Below are positions 45,665 through 55,000 of a stretch of 64,000 nt of DNA, in pieces. The DNA lies in the NCBI RefSeq assembly GCF_047250385.1, contig NZ_JBLBVM010000046.1, positions 74,728 to 138,727 of the forward strand. Reading direction: 5' to 3'. The notes below the pieces were generated by a model. The model saw only the letters and a list, made by a program, of their open reading frames with translations, was not told where the DNA came from and did not search any database. The position numbers and the translations under genes were made by a program. This DNA is from Glaciecola sp047250385. GTDB taxonomy: Bacteria; Pseudomonadota; Gammaproteobacteria; Enterobacterales; Alteromonadaceae. How positions within the stretch are numbered: the first letter of the stretch is position 1; the number at the start of each line of letters is the position of its first letter.

Positions 45665-47806
45665 GTGTCTATTAAACTTCGATATATAACTGCATTGCTT
45701 CTCATAGCAATCGTCGTCTCTGCATCATCTTTATCGATGCGCTATACACTTAAGGTTCAGGACAACGATGCACAAGTAATTAACATCGCCGGCCAGCAGC
45801 GTATGTTGTCTCAGCGAATTGCACTATTTGTTCAAAGGATATCGAAGTGCAATGCATCGCAATCAGAGTTCACTGAGCATTTAATTGAGAACATAGACAA
45901 ATTCGAAAGTAATCACCAGTTTTTGACGGCATTACCTACTCTTTCAGGCACCCTAAATTCGATGTATTTTGGGCCGAAAAACGTTGATGCAGAGAGCAGA
46001 TCTTTTATTAATGTTGCTCGTTTGTTTGCAAATGCACCGTCGTGCAACAATGTTCCAGTTGAATTCTCTACAATACAAACAGAGGCAATACTGAAACTCT
46101 TAGATGAGATAGTTCAAGAGTTTGAAATTGACGCGAAAAATAAAGTGTCGTTTGTCAAAAATCTGGAATTAGGCCTATGGATGCTCACGCTTATACTCCT
46201 GATGTTGGAAGCTTTTTTGATTTTTAGGCCGATGGAGCAGAAAATCACCTCAACGATCGTCAGTCTCGATGATGCATTATTAAGAGCTAAAGAAGAGGAG
46301 AATAAGGCCTTAGAGGCGAGTAAGGCAAAATCTGAATTTTTAGCTAGTATGAGTCATGAGCTCAGGACTCCCATGAATGGTTTATTTGGTATGATTGAGC
46401 TGGCCATTGATAACCCAAGCAAAAGCAACGCTTACTTAAAAAAAGCGAAAAATGCAGGCAGTCAATTATTAGTTTTAATCAATGATGTTTTGGATTTATC
46501 AAAAATTGAGGCGGGTAAATTAAAGATTGAAAACATATCCTTTGATTTGTACCAACTCATCGATGACGTATGTTCCTTGCATTCGATTTATTGCAGGCAG
46601 AAAGGGCTAGAATTTGTTTATAGGAAGGATACAGATCTTGCATACACAGTCATTGGCGATCGATTGCGTATTAGCCAAGTTCTTCATAATTTAATTAGTA
46701 ATGCTATTAAGTTTACGGAAAAAGGCCAAATTTCGCTGCATGTGAGCATGAGAGTAAAGAATCAGCAAGCTCACCTTTCGTTTGATATTAAAGATACTGG
46801 AGTCGGTATTCGTAAAGAAGATCAACAAACTATTTTTAATAAATTTGAACAAGCAGATCAAACGACGACTCGCCTTTATGGTGGAACAGGTTTAGGCCTA
46901 AGTATTTCTAAAAAGTTAGCTGATTTGATGAATGGAGCATTGTTTGTCGAGTCAGACGTTGGAGTCGGCAGTACCTTTACTTTTAGTGTCCCCATTCGGA
47001 TAGACAAGCGAAGCTTAGTTGTGCAGTCAAATGTCATGCTCAACTGCGCCATCGTCGATGATCTGCAAACGAGTCGCGAATACTTTGAGCATTTAGTCAA
47101 ACTTCAAGGATTAAAGGCGAAGGCTTATGAATCCGCACATGACTTTTTATCGGACAAGCCTGAGCAGTTCGATTTAGTGATCATGGATCTCTCAATCCCA
47201 AATATGGATGGTGTTGAAACGATCGAAGCAATGTTAGATGCAAATCTTAAACACATGCCATATATACTATTAGTGTCAGCAGTCTTAGAGCACCTTGAAT
47301 GCTCTGATGAAGTTAGAAATGCCATTTGGCGCACACATGCTAAACCGATAGACCGCCACGCTGTCGAAAGGGATTTAGTTGAGCTTCAAAACCTCGTTGA
47401 GCAAAACTCGTTAAATAACAACAAAAATTCCAATCAATCAAAACACATCTTAGTAGTTGAAGACAACGAGATTAATGCTGAGGTTGTTAAGTCAATGCTT
47501 GAAAACGAGGGTTATGAGGTATCGTTGGTTTTCAATGGAGAAAAAGCGATTAGTGCTTGTTTAGTACAAGACTTCGATCTTATTTTAATGGATCTGCAAA
47601 TGCCTGTCCTTGATGGCTTATCAGCTACACGACAGCTTCGTAATCAATATAAACTTAAAACGCCGATTGTAGCATTAACTGCAAATGCTTTTGCAGAAGA
47701 TAGAGCAGCGTGCTTGGAAGCCGGTATGAACGACTTTATTTCAAAGCCAATTGATAAAATGAAACTGTTATCGACGGTAGAGCACTTAACTTCGATGCCT
47801 GTTTGA
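45665..47806 (+). CDS. Hybrid sensor histidine kinase with PilJ-type sensor and two receiver domains
   Basis: The start is GTG (MSIKLRYIT). A 713-residue membrane kinase: helix 1 (residues 7-23), a periplasmic type IV pili/PilJ N-terminal-like domain (NIAGQQRMLSQRIALF, as in nitrate/chemo sensors NarX and PilJ), helix 2 (167-187), then a HisKA domain with phosphoacceptor H231 (SMSHELRTPMNG). The ATPase domain has N-box HNLISNAIKF, DTGVGI and GGTGLGLSIS. The first receiver is LNCAIVDDLQTS with IMDLSIPNMDG; the second is ILVVEDNEINAE with LMDLQMPVLDG. No separate response regulator is adjacent and there is no Hpt domain. The ligand may be delivered by the solute-binding lipoprotein upstream; that is speculation. 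Confidence 0.92.
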   Translation: MSIKLRYITALLLIAIVVSASSLSMRYTLKVQDNDAQVINIAGQQRMLSQRIALFVQRISKCNASQSEFTEHLIENIDKFESNHQFLTALPTLSGTLNSMYFGPKNVDAESRSFINVARLFANAPSCNNVPVEFSTIQTEAILKLLDEIVQEFEIDAKNKVSFVKNLELGLWMLTLILLMLEAFLIFRPMEQKITSTIVSLDDALLRAKEEENKALEASKAKSEFLASMSHELRTPMNGLFGMIELAIDNPSKSNAYLKKAKNAGSQLLVLINDVLDLSKIEAGKLKIENISFDLYQLIDDVCSLHSIYCRQKGLEFVYRKDTDLAYTVIGDRLRISQVLHNLISNAIKFTEKGQISLHVSMRVKNQQAHLSFDIKDTGVGIRKEDQQTIFNKFEQADQTTTRLYGGTGLGLSISKKLADLMNGALFVESDVGVGSTFTFSVPIRIDKRSLVVQSNVMLNCAIVDDLQTSREYFEHLVKLQGLKAKAYESAHDFLSDKPEQFDLVIMDLSIPNMDGVETIEAMLDANLKHMPYILLVSAVLEHLECSDEVRNAIWRTHAKPIDRHAVERDLVELQNLVEQNSLNNNKNSNQSKHILVVEDNEINAEVVKSMLENEGYEVSLVFNGEKAISACLVQDFDLILMDLQMPVLDGLSATRQLRNQYKLKTPIVALTANAFAEDRAACLEAGMNDFISKPIDKMKLLSTVEHLTSMPV

Positions 47807-48080
47807 TTCAGCTTAAAATCACTTCACAAAGTAGCCTGATTCGATATCAATTAGCTTGTCGTTGTGGTTTATATTTCGAGCAAAAGCTGAATCTTTCTAT
47901 AAACAATTCGCAAATCAAGCGCAGTAATTTCATACATTGTGTAACTAAGCTGTGTAAGGTACTTGTATAACTTGCTTGCATGAGTATAATACGCCTCCCT
48001 CCCTTATGACGCTGATGACTTCCTTCCAAGAACACAACATCACAAGGGAAATGTAACTGTAAAATGTATCGTACGGATTT

Positions 48081-48157
48081 AGGGGTGTAGTTCCAATTGG
48101 TAGAACAGCGGTCTCCAAAACCGATGGCTGGGGGTTCGAGTCCCTCCACCCCTGCCA
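48081..48157 (+). tRNA. tRNA-Trp (anticodon CCA)
   Basis: A 77-base cloverleaf including an encoded 3' CCA. Acceptor arms AGGGGTG / CACCCCT pair; the anticodon stem CGGT / ACCG encloses the loop CTCCAAA with anticodon CCA at 48115-48117; the T-arm has GGTTCGAGTCC. It lies 80 bases upstream of secE, as in many gammaproteobacteria, but without the tuf gene that often precedes it. Confidence 0.97.
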
Positions 48158-48237
48158 CTTTTTAGTGGCTTGGTCCGGCGTAAAGAATTAATTAATAGCT
48201 CGCCATATTTTGGTGAAGCTAGCTTAGGGTAACACTG

Positions 48238-48615
48238 ATGAGTGATAAGGCAGAAAACGCGTCTAACCCGTTAGACTTAGTGAAATGGATTATAGTAATC
48301 GCCCTTTTAGGTGGTTTAGTTTACGCATATAGTGCATACGAAGAAATTTCGGTTCTATACAGAGCGCTTGCTGCTGTTGGGATCGTTGTTGTGTCGTTAG
48401 GCATTGCTGCTACAACGCAAAAAGGAAGCGATTTCTTTATTTTCGCAAAAGATGCGCGTACTGAAGTTCGCAAGGTCATTTGGCCAAGTCGCAGCGAAGC
48501 AAATCGCATGACTCTTATCATTCTTTTAGCTACAGCGGTTGTTGGTATAATGTTGTATTTTATTGATATGATATTAGTCTGGGTAATTGGCTTAATCACT
48601 AACATCGGAGTGTAA
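48238..48615 (+). CDS. secE: Preprotein translocase subunit SecE
   Basis: A 125-residue inner-membrane protein of the SecYEG channel. Three membrane helices are seen at about 15-33, 40-58 and 88-118, as in enterobacterial SecE, with the conserved amphipathic segment RTEVRKVIWPSRSEA before the last helix. Two bases separate its stop from nusG, which indicates translational coupling. Confidence 0.96.
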   Translation: MSDKAENASNPLDLVKWIIVIALLGGLVYAYSAYEEISVLYRALAAVGIVVVSLGIAATTQKGSDFFIFAKDARTEVRKVIWPSRSEANRMTLIILLATAVVGIMLYFIDMILVWVIGLITNIGV

Positions 48616-48617
48616 TC

Positions 48618-49154
48618 ATGTCTGACAAGAAATGGTATGTAGTTCAAGCATTCTCACAGTATGAAGGTCGTGTTAAAAAGACATTACTAGAATACATTAA
48701 GATGCATGGCATGGAAGACTACTTCGGTGAAATCCTAGTACCGACTGAAGAAGTGGTTGAGATGCGCGCTGGTCAAAAACGCAAATCTGAGCGTAAGTTC
48801 TTCCCAGGCTATGTACTAGTTGAAATGGAAATGAACGAAGACTCATGGCATTTAGTGAAAAGCATTCCTCGCGTTTTAGGTTTCATTGGTGGTACTTCTG
48901 ATCGACCAATGCCAATCACGCAAAGAGAAGCTGATGCAATTCTTAATCGCCTAGAAGAAGGTGTCGATAAACCTAAGCCGAAGACATTGTTCGAACCGGG
49001 CGAAGTTGTTCGTGTTACCGACGGTCCTTTCGCAGACTTCAACGGTGTTGTCGAAGAAGTCGATTACGAAAAGAGCCGCTTAAAAGTTTCAGTACTAATC
49101 TTCGGTCGTTCAACGCCGGTAGAGTTAGAATTTGGACAAGTGGAAAAAGGCTAA
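48618..49154 (+). CDS. nusG: Transcription elongation/antitermination factor NusG
   Basis: A 178-residue protein with the NGN domain (KKWYVVQAFSQYEGRVKK, FPGYVLVEME) that binds the RNA polymerase clamp, and a C-terminal KOW domain (FEPGEVVRVTDGPFADFNG) that binds ribosomal S10 or Rho. Length as in E. coli. Forms an operon with secE; a terminator follows. Confidence 0.97.
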   Translation: MSDKKWYVVQAFSQYEGRVKKTLLEYIKMHGMEDYFGEILVPTEEVVEMRAGQKRKSERKFFPGYVLVEMEMNEDSWHLVKSIPRVLGFIGGTSDRPMPITQREADAILNRLEEGVDKPKPKTLFEPGEVVRVTDGPFADFNGVVEEVDYEKSRLKVSVLIFGRSTPVELEFGQVEKG

Positions 49155-49186
49155 GCCTACATCACTTTTCAAAAAACGTAAGATTC

Positions 49187-49217
49187 AAAAATCCGGCCTG
49201 CAAGCTGGATTTTTTTA
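49187..49217 (+). terminator. Terminator after nusG
   Basis: ATCCGGC pairs with GCTGGAT (one GU) around a six-base loop; the flanking A and T runs extend the stem and seven T follow. It separates secE-nusG from the ribosomal-protein operon. Confidence 0.85.
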
Positions 49218-49275
49218 TACATGATTGGGCGGTTTTGGGTATTTCGGCTAAATTGAAATAAACTTGAATTAAGGC

Positions 49276-49304
49276 TTGTTTTTAATGCAGTAAAAGCCTA
49301 TACT
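49276..49304 (+). promoter_or_regulatory. Candidate sigma70 promoter of rplK
   Basis: TTGTTT and TATACT with a 17-base spacer, followed by a GC-rich GCGCCC that resembles the discriminator of ribosomal-protein promoters. It lies 90 bases upstream of the rplK start, leaving room for the L1-controlled leader. Confidence 0.65.
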
Positions 49305-49394
49305 TTGCGCCCTTTTTTATGCATCGGGAAGCCGTTTGAGAAGATATTCTCTGTATCTTCAAGGCGTTATACCCACTAATAGAGAGTAAATATA

Positions 49395-49823
49395 ATGGCG
49401 AAGAAAGTCACTGGCTTAATTAAGCTACAAGTTGCGGCAGGTGCTGCAAACCCTAGTCCTCCAGTTGGTCCTGCACTAGGTCAACATGGTGTAAATATCA
49501 TGGAATTCTGTAAAGCATTTAATGCAAAAACAGAATCTCTTGAAAAAGGCGCTCCAGTACCAGTAGAAATTACTGTATATGAAGATCGCTCTTTTACATT
49601 CGTAACAAAAACTCCTCCAGCAGCTTTCCTATTGTTGAAAGCAGCGGGCCTTAAGAAAGGTTCTGGCCGTCCTAACACTGAGAAAGTAGGTAAAGTTACC
49701 CGCGCTCAGCTTGAAGAGATTGCAAAAACAAAAGAACCAGATCTTACAGCGGCTAGTTTAGACGCTGCGGTAAACACCATCGCGGGTTCTGCTCGTAGCA
49801 TGGGCTTGGTAGTAGAGGGTTAA
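49395..49823 (+). CDS. rplK: 50S ribosomal protein L11
   Basis: A 142-residue protein of the GTPase-associated centre. The family phrases QVAAGAANPSPPVGPALGQHG and FNAKTESLEKG are intact, as is the C-terminal RNA-binding GSARSMGLVVEG. It precedes rplA by four bases. In E. coli both are repressed by L1 binding to the mRNA leader, and the same is likely here. Confidence 0.97.
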   Translation: MAKKVTGLIKLQVAAGAANPSPPVGPALGQHGVNIMEFCKAFNAKTESLEKGAPVPVEITVYEDRSFTFVTKTPPAAFLLLKAAGLKKGSGRPNTEKVGKVTRAQLEEIAKTKEPDLTAASLDAAVNTIAGSARSMGLVVEG

Positions 49824-49827
49824 TCGA

Positions 49828-50529
49828 ATGGCTAAATTATCTAAAAGAATGCGCAACATCGCTGAGAAAGTTGACGCAAGTAAAGAATACGAAATTAATG
49901 AAGCGGTAGCGTTACTTAAGGAACTTGCAACAGTTAAGTTCGCTGAGAGCGTTGACGTAGCAATTAACTTGGGTATCGATGCACGTAAATCTGACCAAAA
50001 CGTTCGTGGTGCAACTGTACTACCTAACGGTACTGGTAAAGAAGTTCGCGTAGCTGTATTTACTCAAGGTGCAAACGCTGAAGCTGCTAAAGAAGCTGGT
50101 GCTGACATCGTTGGTATGGAAGACCTTGCTGAATTAGTGAAGAAAGGCGAAATGAATTTCGACGTAGTAGTTGCTAGCCCAGACGCAATGCGTGTTGTTG
50201 GTACACTAGGTCAAATCCTTGGTCCACGTGGTCTTATGCCTAACCCTAAAACGGGTACGGTTACTCCAGACGTTGCTACAGCGGTTAAGAACGCTAAAGC
50301 GGGTCAGGTTAGATACCGTAACGATAAGAACGGTATTATCCACGCTAGCATTGGTAAAATTGCTTTTGAAGCAAACCAAATTCAAGAGAACCTTGAAGCA
50401 TTGCTAGAAGCATTGAAGAAAGCGAAGCCTTCTTCAGCTAAGGGTACATATATAGCAAAAGTTAGTTTAAGCACAACTATGGGCGCTGGTGTAGTACTTG
50501 ACCAGAGTTCATTGAGTCAAAGAGCTTAA
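49828..50529 (+). CDS. rplA: 50S ribosomal protein L1
   Basis: A 233-residue protein of the L1 stalk and the translational repressor of its own operon. LSKRMRNIAEKVD, GTGKEVRVAVFTQG, LGPRGLMPNPKTGTVT and the C-terminal TYIAKVSLSTTMGAG are all as expected. Followed by the long L10 leader rather than directly by rplJ. Confidence 0.97.
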   Translation: MAKLSKRMRNIAEKVDASKEYEINEAVALLKELATVKFAESVDVAINLGIDARKSDQNVRGATVLPNGTGKEVRVAVFTQGANAEAAKEAGADIVGMEDLAELVKKGEMNFDVVVASPDAMRVVGTLGQILGPRGLMPNPKTGTVTPDVATAVKNAKAGQVRYRNDKNGIIHASIGKIAFEANQIQENLEALLEALKKAKPSSAKGTYIAKVSLSTTMGAGVVLDQSSLSQRA

Positions 50530-50850
50530 TTAACTTCTCTCTGAAAGGTTGTGGGTTGGAGTTGTTTACGCCAAAAGCGTAAGTCAACTCCCGTCCAAGA
50601 CCGCAGGCGCTGGGCAGTGAAAGAGGTAAGAGAACTTTCACACACTTCGAAAGAAGCGAATGCCATAGCTTAATACTACCTGCGCAGACGGTGGTTTCAA
50701 CTCAGACTCTCTGGGAATGAACACCGTAGAGCGGTACGAGATATGCTTCAGATGTTTTCATCCAGTATATCGAGTATCAATCTGTAAACACTGAAGAAAG
50801 TGAAGGCCGAAAGGCTCTAGCTCAATTCAGATTTTAAGAAGGTGAACTCA
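50530..50850 (+). ncRNA. L10(L12)4 autoregulatory leader region of rplJ-rplL mRNA
   Basis: The 321 bases between rplA and rplJ contain no coding frame but many short complementary stretches and a GNRA-type hairpin GCCGAAAGGC shortly before the start. This is where the L10-L12 complex binds its mRNA and represses translation in gammaproteobacteria (Rfam L10_leader). The exact fold was not computed. Confidence 0.65.
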
Positions 50851-51369
50851 GTGGCATTAGGCTTAGCAGCAAAAAAAGAGATCGTAGCTGAAATTGAAGA
50901 AGTTGCTTCTCGCGCTCTATCCGTTGCCGTCGCTGAATACCGTGGGATGGAAGTTCATGAACTTACTGACCTCCGCATACAAGCTCGTGAGCAAGGCGTA
51001 TACCTTAAGGTTGTGCGTAATACTCTAGCTAAACGTGGATTGGCAGAAAGTAAATTTGCTGACATCGACAGTGCCTTAGTTGGTCCTCTAATTTATGGTT
51101 TTTCTATTGAAGCACCGGGCGGCGCAGCGCGCTTGTTCAAAGACTTCTCTAAAAAGAACGACAAGTTAGTAGTAACAGCATTGTCAATTGGTAGCGGTCT
51201 ACTAGGTCCAGATAAGTTGGACGCAGTAGCTTCACTACCGACCCGCGACGAAGCACTTGCAAGATTACTTGCAACCTTCAAAGCACCTGCCGAGAAATTC
51301 GTTCGTACTATCAACGAAGTGCCTGGCAAGTTTGTGCGTGTATTGGCGGCGATCAAAGAAGAAAAATAA
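50851..51369 (+). CDS. rplJ: 50S ribosomal protein L10
   Basis: The GTG at 50851 (MALGLAAKKEI) is preferred over the GTG at 50842, since it has AAGAAGGTG six bases upstream and matches the family N-terminus; 172 residues. It anchors the L7/L12 stalk and, with L12, regulates its own translation. Motifs YRGMEVHELTDLR and VVRNTLAKRGL are typical, and PGGAARLFKDFSKK follows. Confidence 0.95.
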   Translation: MALGLAAKKEIVAEIEEVASRALSVAVAEYRGMEVHELTDLRIQAREQGVYLKVVRNTLAKRGLAESKFADIDSALVGPLIYGFSIEAPGGAARLFKDFSKKNDKLVVTALSIGSGLLGPDKLDAVASLPTRDEALARLLATFKAPAEKFVRTINEVPGKFVRVLAAIKEEK

Positions 51370-51422
51370 TTTTCTTTTTTGGCATTATAAATTTTTAACA
51401 TTAAACCCAGGAGTTTAGAGAA

Positions 51423-51794
51423 ATGGCTCTAACCAAAGATGATATTTTAAACGCAATCGCAGAAATGCCAGTTATGGAATTGGTAGAACTGATCGAAGCG
51501 GCAGAAGAAAAATTCAACGTATCTGCAGCAGCAGCAGTAGCAGTAGCTGGTCCAGCTGCAGCAGCAGAAGCTGTTGAAGAGAAAACTGAATTTGACGTAG
51601 TTCTTACTTCATTCGGTGCTAACAAAGTTGCTGTTATCAAAGCAGTACGCGGCGCAACTGGTCTTGGCTTGAAAGAAGCTAAAGACGTAGTTGAATCTGC
51701 ACCTAAAGCAATTAAAGAAGGCGTGTCGAAAGGCGAAGCTGAAGAATTGCAAAAAGCACTACAAGAAGCTGGTGCTGAAGTAGAAGTTAAGTAA
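51423..51794 (+). CDS. rplL: 50S ribosomal protein L7/L12
   Basis: A 123-residue stalk protein with an N-terminal dimerisation domain, an Ala-rich hinge (SAAAAVAVAGPAAAAEAVE, residues 36-54) and the C-terminal factor-binding domain (KVAVIKAVRGATGLGLKEAK). Strong AGGAG upstream. Expressed in excess over L10. Confidence 0.97.
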   Translation: MALTKDDILNAIAEMPVMELVELIEAAEEKFNVSAAAAVAVAGPAAAAEAVEEKTEFDVVLTSFGANKVAVIKAVRGATGLGLKEAKDVVESAPKAIKEGVSKGEAEELQKALQEAGAEVEVK

Positions 51795-51827
51795 TTAGTA
51801 TTTCTAATTACTGGCCTTAACAGGCTC

Positions 51828-51858
51828 AGGCAGGTGATTTTTAATCACCTGCCTTTTT
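51828..51858 (+). terminator. Attenuator between rplL and rpoB
   Basis: A perfect 12-bp stem (AGGCAGGTGATT and its complement) with a three-base loop and five T. Its position equals that of the partial terminator that sets the ratio of ribosomal protein to RNA polymerase mRNA in E. coli. Confidence 0.85.
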
Positions 51859-52070
51859 GCGCTGTAGGATATGCAATATTTCACCCTTTGTTTGCTATCC
51901 AAATATGCGTTGGTGTTCAACCTTAAGTTTTTGTTTTCATTAAAAAGCTTTCTAGCTTTTAATAATGTATGCTTAGGTTAATGCCCTACTAAAAGGGTAC
52001 TGGATGTTTGTTACACAAAAAAGCTGTGCGTGTAGCAGGTTGGGTCTAAAATCAGTCGGCTGAGGAACCC

Positions 52071-55000
52071 ATGGTTTACTCTAATAGTGAAAAGAAACGT
52101 ATCCGTAAGGATTTTGGCAAGCGCCCCCAGGTATTGGAAATTCCATACCTCCTTTCAATCCAACTGGACTCATTTAAGAAGTTCATTGACCAAGATCCTG
52201 ATGGTCAATATGGCTTAGAAGCGGCATTCCGCTCTGTGTTTCCAATAAAAAGCTACAGCGGTAACAGTGAGTTACAGTATGTAGCATATCGCTTAGGCGA
52301 GCCCGTTTTTGACGTGAAAGAATGTCAAATTCGTGGTGTAACTTATTCAGCTCCTTTACGAGTCAAGCTGCGTCTTGTCTTGTTTGATAAAGAAGCAGCT
52401 CCGGGTACAGTTAAAGACATCAAAGAACAAGAAGTATATATGGGTGAAATCCCACTGATGACTGAAAACGGTACGTTTGTGATCAATGGTACTGAGCGTG
52501 TAATCGTGTCTCAGTTGCATCGTTCACCGGGTGTTTTCTTTGATCATGATAAGGGCAAAACTCACTCGTCTGGTAAAGTACTTTATAATGCGCGCGTTAT
52601 TCCATACCGTGGTTCATGGTTGGATTTCGAGTTCGATCCGAAAGATAATTTATTTGTTCGAATCGACCGTCGTAGAAAATTACCAGCGACAATAATCCTT
52701 CGTGCCTTAGAAATGAGCACTGAAGAAATCCTCGATTTATTCTTCGACAAAACCATTGTTCGTATAGACAAAGATAAACTGATGATGGACGTTGTTCCTG
52801 ATCGTTTACGTGGTGAAACTGCACAATTTGACATCATGGATGGCAAAGGTGAAGTGATCGTAGAAACAGGTCGAAGAGTATCTGCTCGCCATACTCGCGC
52901 GTTAGAGAAAGCAAAAGTTACTGAGTTGGAAGTTCCAGCTGAATACTTACTTGGCAAAATTTATGCTAAGACTTTCGTTAACGAAGAAACTGGTGAAGTG
53001 GTAGTTAACGCAAACGATGAAGTGACATTAGAAAACTTACTCGAATTGCGCGAACTTGGTGTAACTGAATTTGAAACTTTGTATATCAACGAGCTTGATC
53101 ACGGTTCTTATATTTCAGATACAATTAAGATTGATGGAAGCACTAATAAATTAGAAGCGCTTGTAGAAATCTACCGCATGATGCGTCCTGGTGAGCCACC
53201 AACTAAAGACGCCGCAGAAACCTTGTTTGATAACTTATTCTTCTCTGAAGACAGATACGATTTATCTGCTGTAGGTAGAATGAAGTTTAACCGTCGCTTA
53301 GGCCGTGAAGAACTCACTGGTTCTGGCACACTTGCGAAAGAAGATATTGTTGCGGTAATGAAGCAACTTATCACTATTCGTGACGGTAAAGATGAAGTTG
53401 ATGATATCGATCACTTAGGTAACCGTCGTATCCGTTCTGTTGGTGAAATGGCAGAAAACCAATTCCGTGTTGGTTTGGTACGAGTTGAACGTGCTGTTAA
53501 AGAACGTTTAAGCCTTGGCGATTTAGATGCCATCATGCCGCAAGATTTGATTAATGCTAAGCCTATTTCTGCTGCTGTAAAAGAGTTCTTTGGTTCAAGC
53601 CAATTGTCTCAGTTTATGGATCAGAACAACCCGCTATCAGAAGTAACGCACAAACGTCGTATTTCTGCATTAGGTCCGGGTGGTCTTACGCGTGAAAGAG
53701 CAGGCTTTGAAGTACGAGATGTACACCCGACTCACTATGGTCGTGTATGTCCAATCGAAACGCCAGAGGGACCAAACATTGGTTTGATTAACTCTCTAGC
53801 TAGCTTCGCAAGAACAAATGACTTCGGTTTCTTAGAAACCCCATATCGTCGCATTGTAGATGGTGTTGTTACTGATGACATCGATTACTTATCAGCGATT
53901 GAAGAAGGTCAATTTGCGATTGCACAAGCAAACGTACTTCTAGATGATAAAAATGCATTGGTTGAAGACTTGATCCCTTGTCGTCACCGTGGTGAAACCA
54001 CACTAATGCAAAAAGATGACATAACCTACATGGATGTGTCACCACAACAAATCGTATCAATCGCAGCAAGTATTATCCCGTTCCTAGAACACGATGATGC
54101 AAACCGTGCATTGATGGGATCGAACATGCAACGTCAAGCTGTACCGACACTGAAGGCAGATAAGCCATTAGTTGGAACAGGTATGGAGAAGACGGTTGCT
54201 GTTGATTCTGGTGTAACAGTTGTGGCTAAACGTGGCGGAACTATCGACTATGTTGATGCGAGCCGTATCGTAGTTAAAGTTAATGAAGAAGAAATGACAG
54301 CCGGTGAAGCTGGTATTGATATCTACAACTTAACTAAGTACACACGTTCAAACCAAAATACATGTATTAACCAAAAACCAACTTGTAATGTAGGTGACCC
54401 TATAGTTACTGGTGACGTACTGGCCGACGGTCCGTCAACTGACTTAGGTGATTTGGCTCTAGGCCAAAACATGCGCATCGCATTCATGCCTTGGAATGGT
54501 TATAACTTCGAAGATTCAATTCTTATTTCTGAGCGTGTAGCAGAAGAAGATCGTTTCACAACTATTCACATTCAGGAACTTAGCTGTATCGCTCGTGATA
54601 CTAAGTTAGGTCCAGAAGAAATCAGTTCTGATATTCCAAACGTAGGTGAATCTGCGTTAGGCAAGCTTGATGAATCAGGTGTTGTATATATCGGTGCTGA
54701 AGTGAAAGGTGGCGACATTCTAGTAGGTAAAGTAACACCTAAAGGTGAAACTCAACTTACGCCAGAAGAGAAACTTTTACGAGCAATCTTTGGTGAGAAA
54801 GCGTCTGACGTTAAAGATACTTCATTACGTGTGCCTAACAGCGTTCGTGGTACGGTTATTGATGTTCAGGTGTTTACACGCGATGGTGTTGAAAAAGACA
54901 AGCGCGCGTTAGAAATCGAAGATATGCAGTTGCGTCAAGTGAAGAAAGACCTAGGTGATGAATTTGGTATTCTAGCCGACGGTATCTTTGCTCGTACTCA

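Noticed and set aside
47847..48158. Minus-strand open frame overlapping the tRNA
   Set aside because: It is antisense to tRNA-Trp at its start and shows no family likeness.
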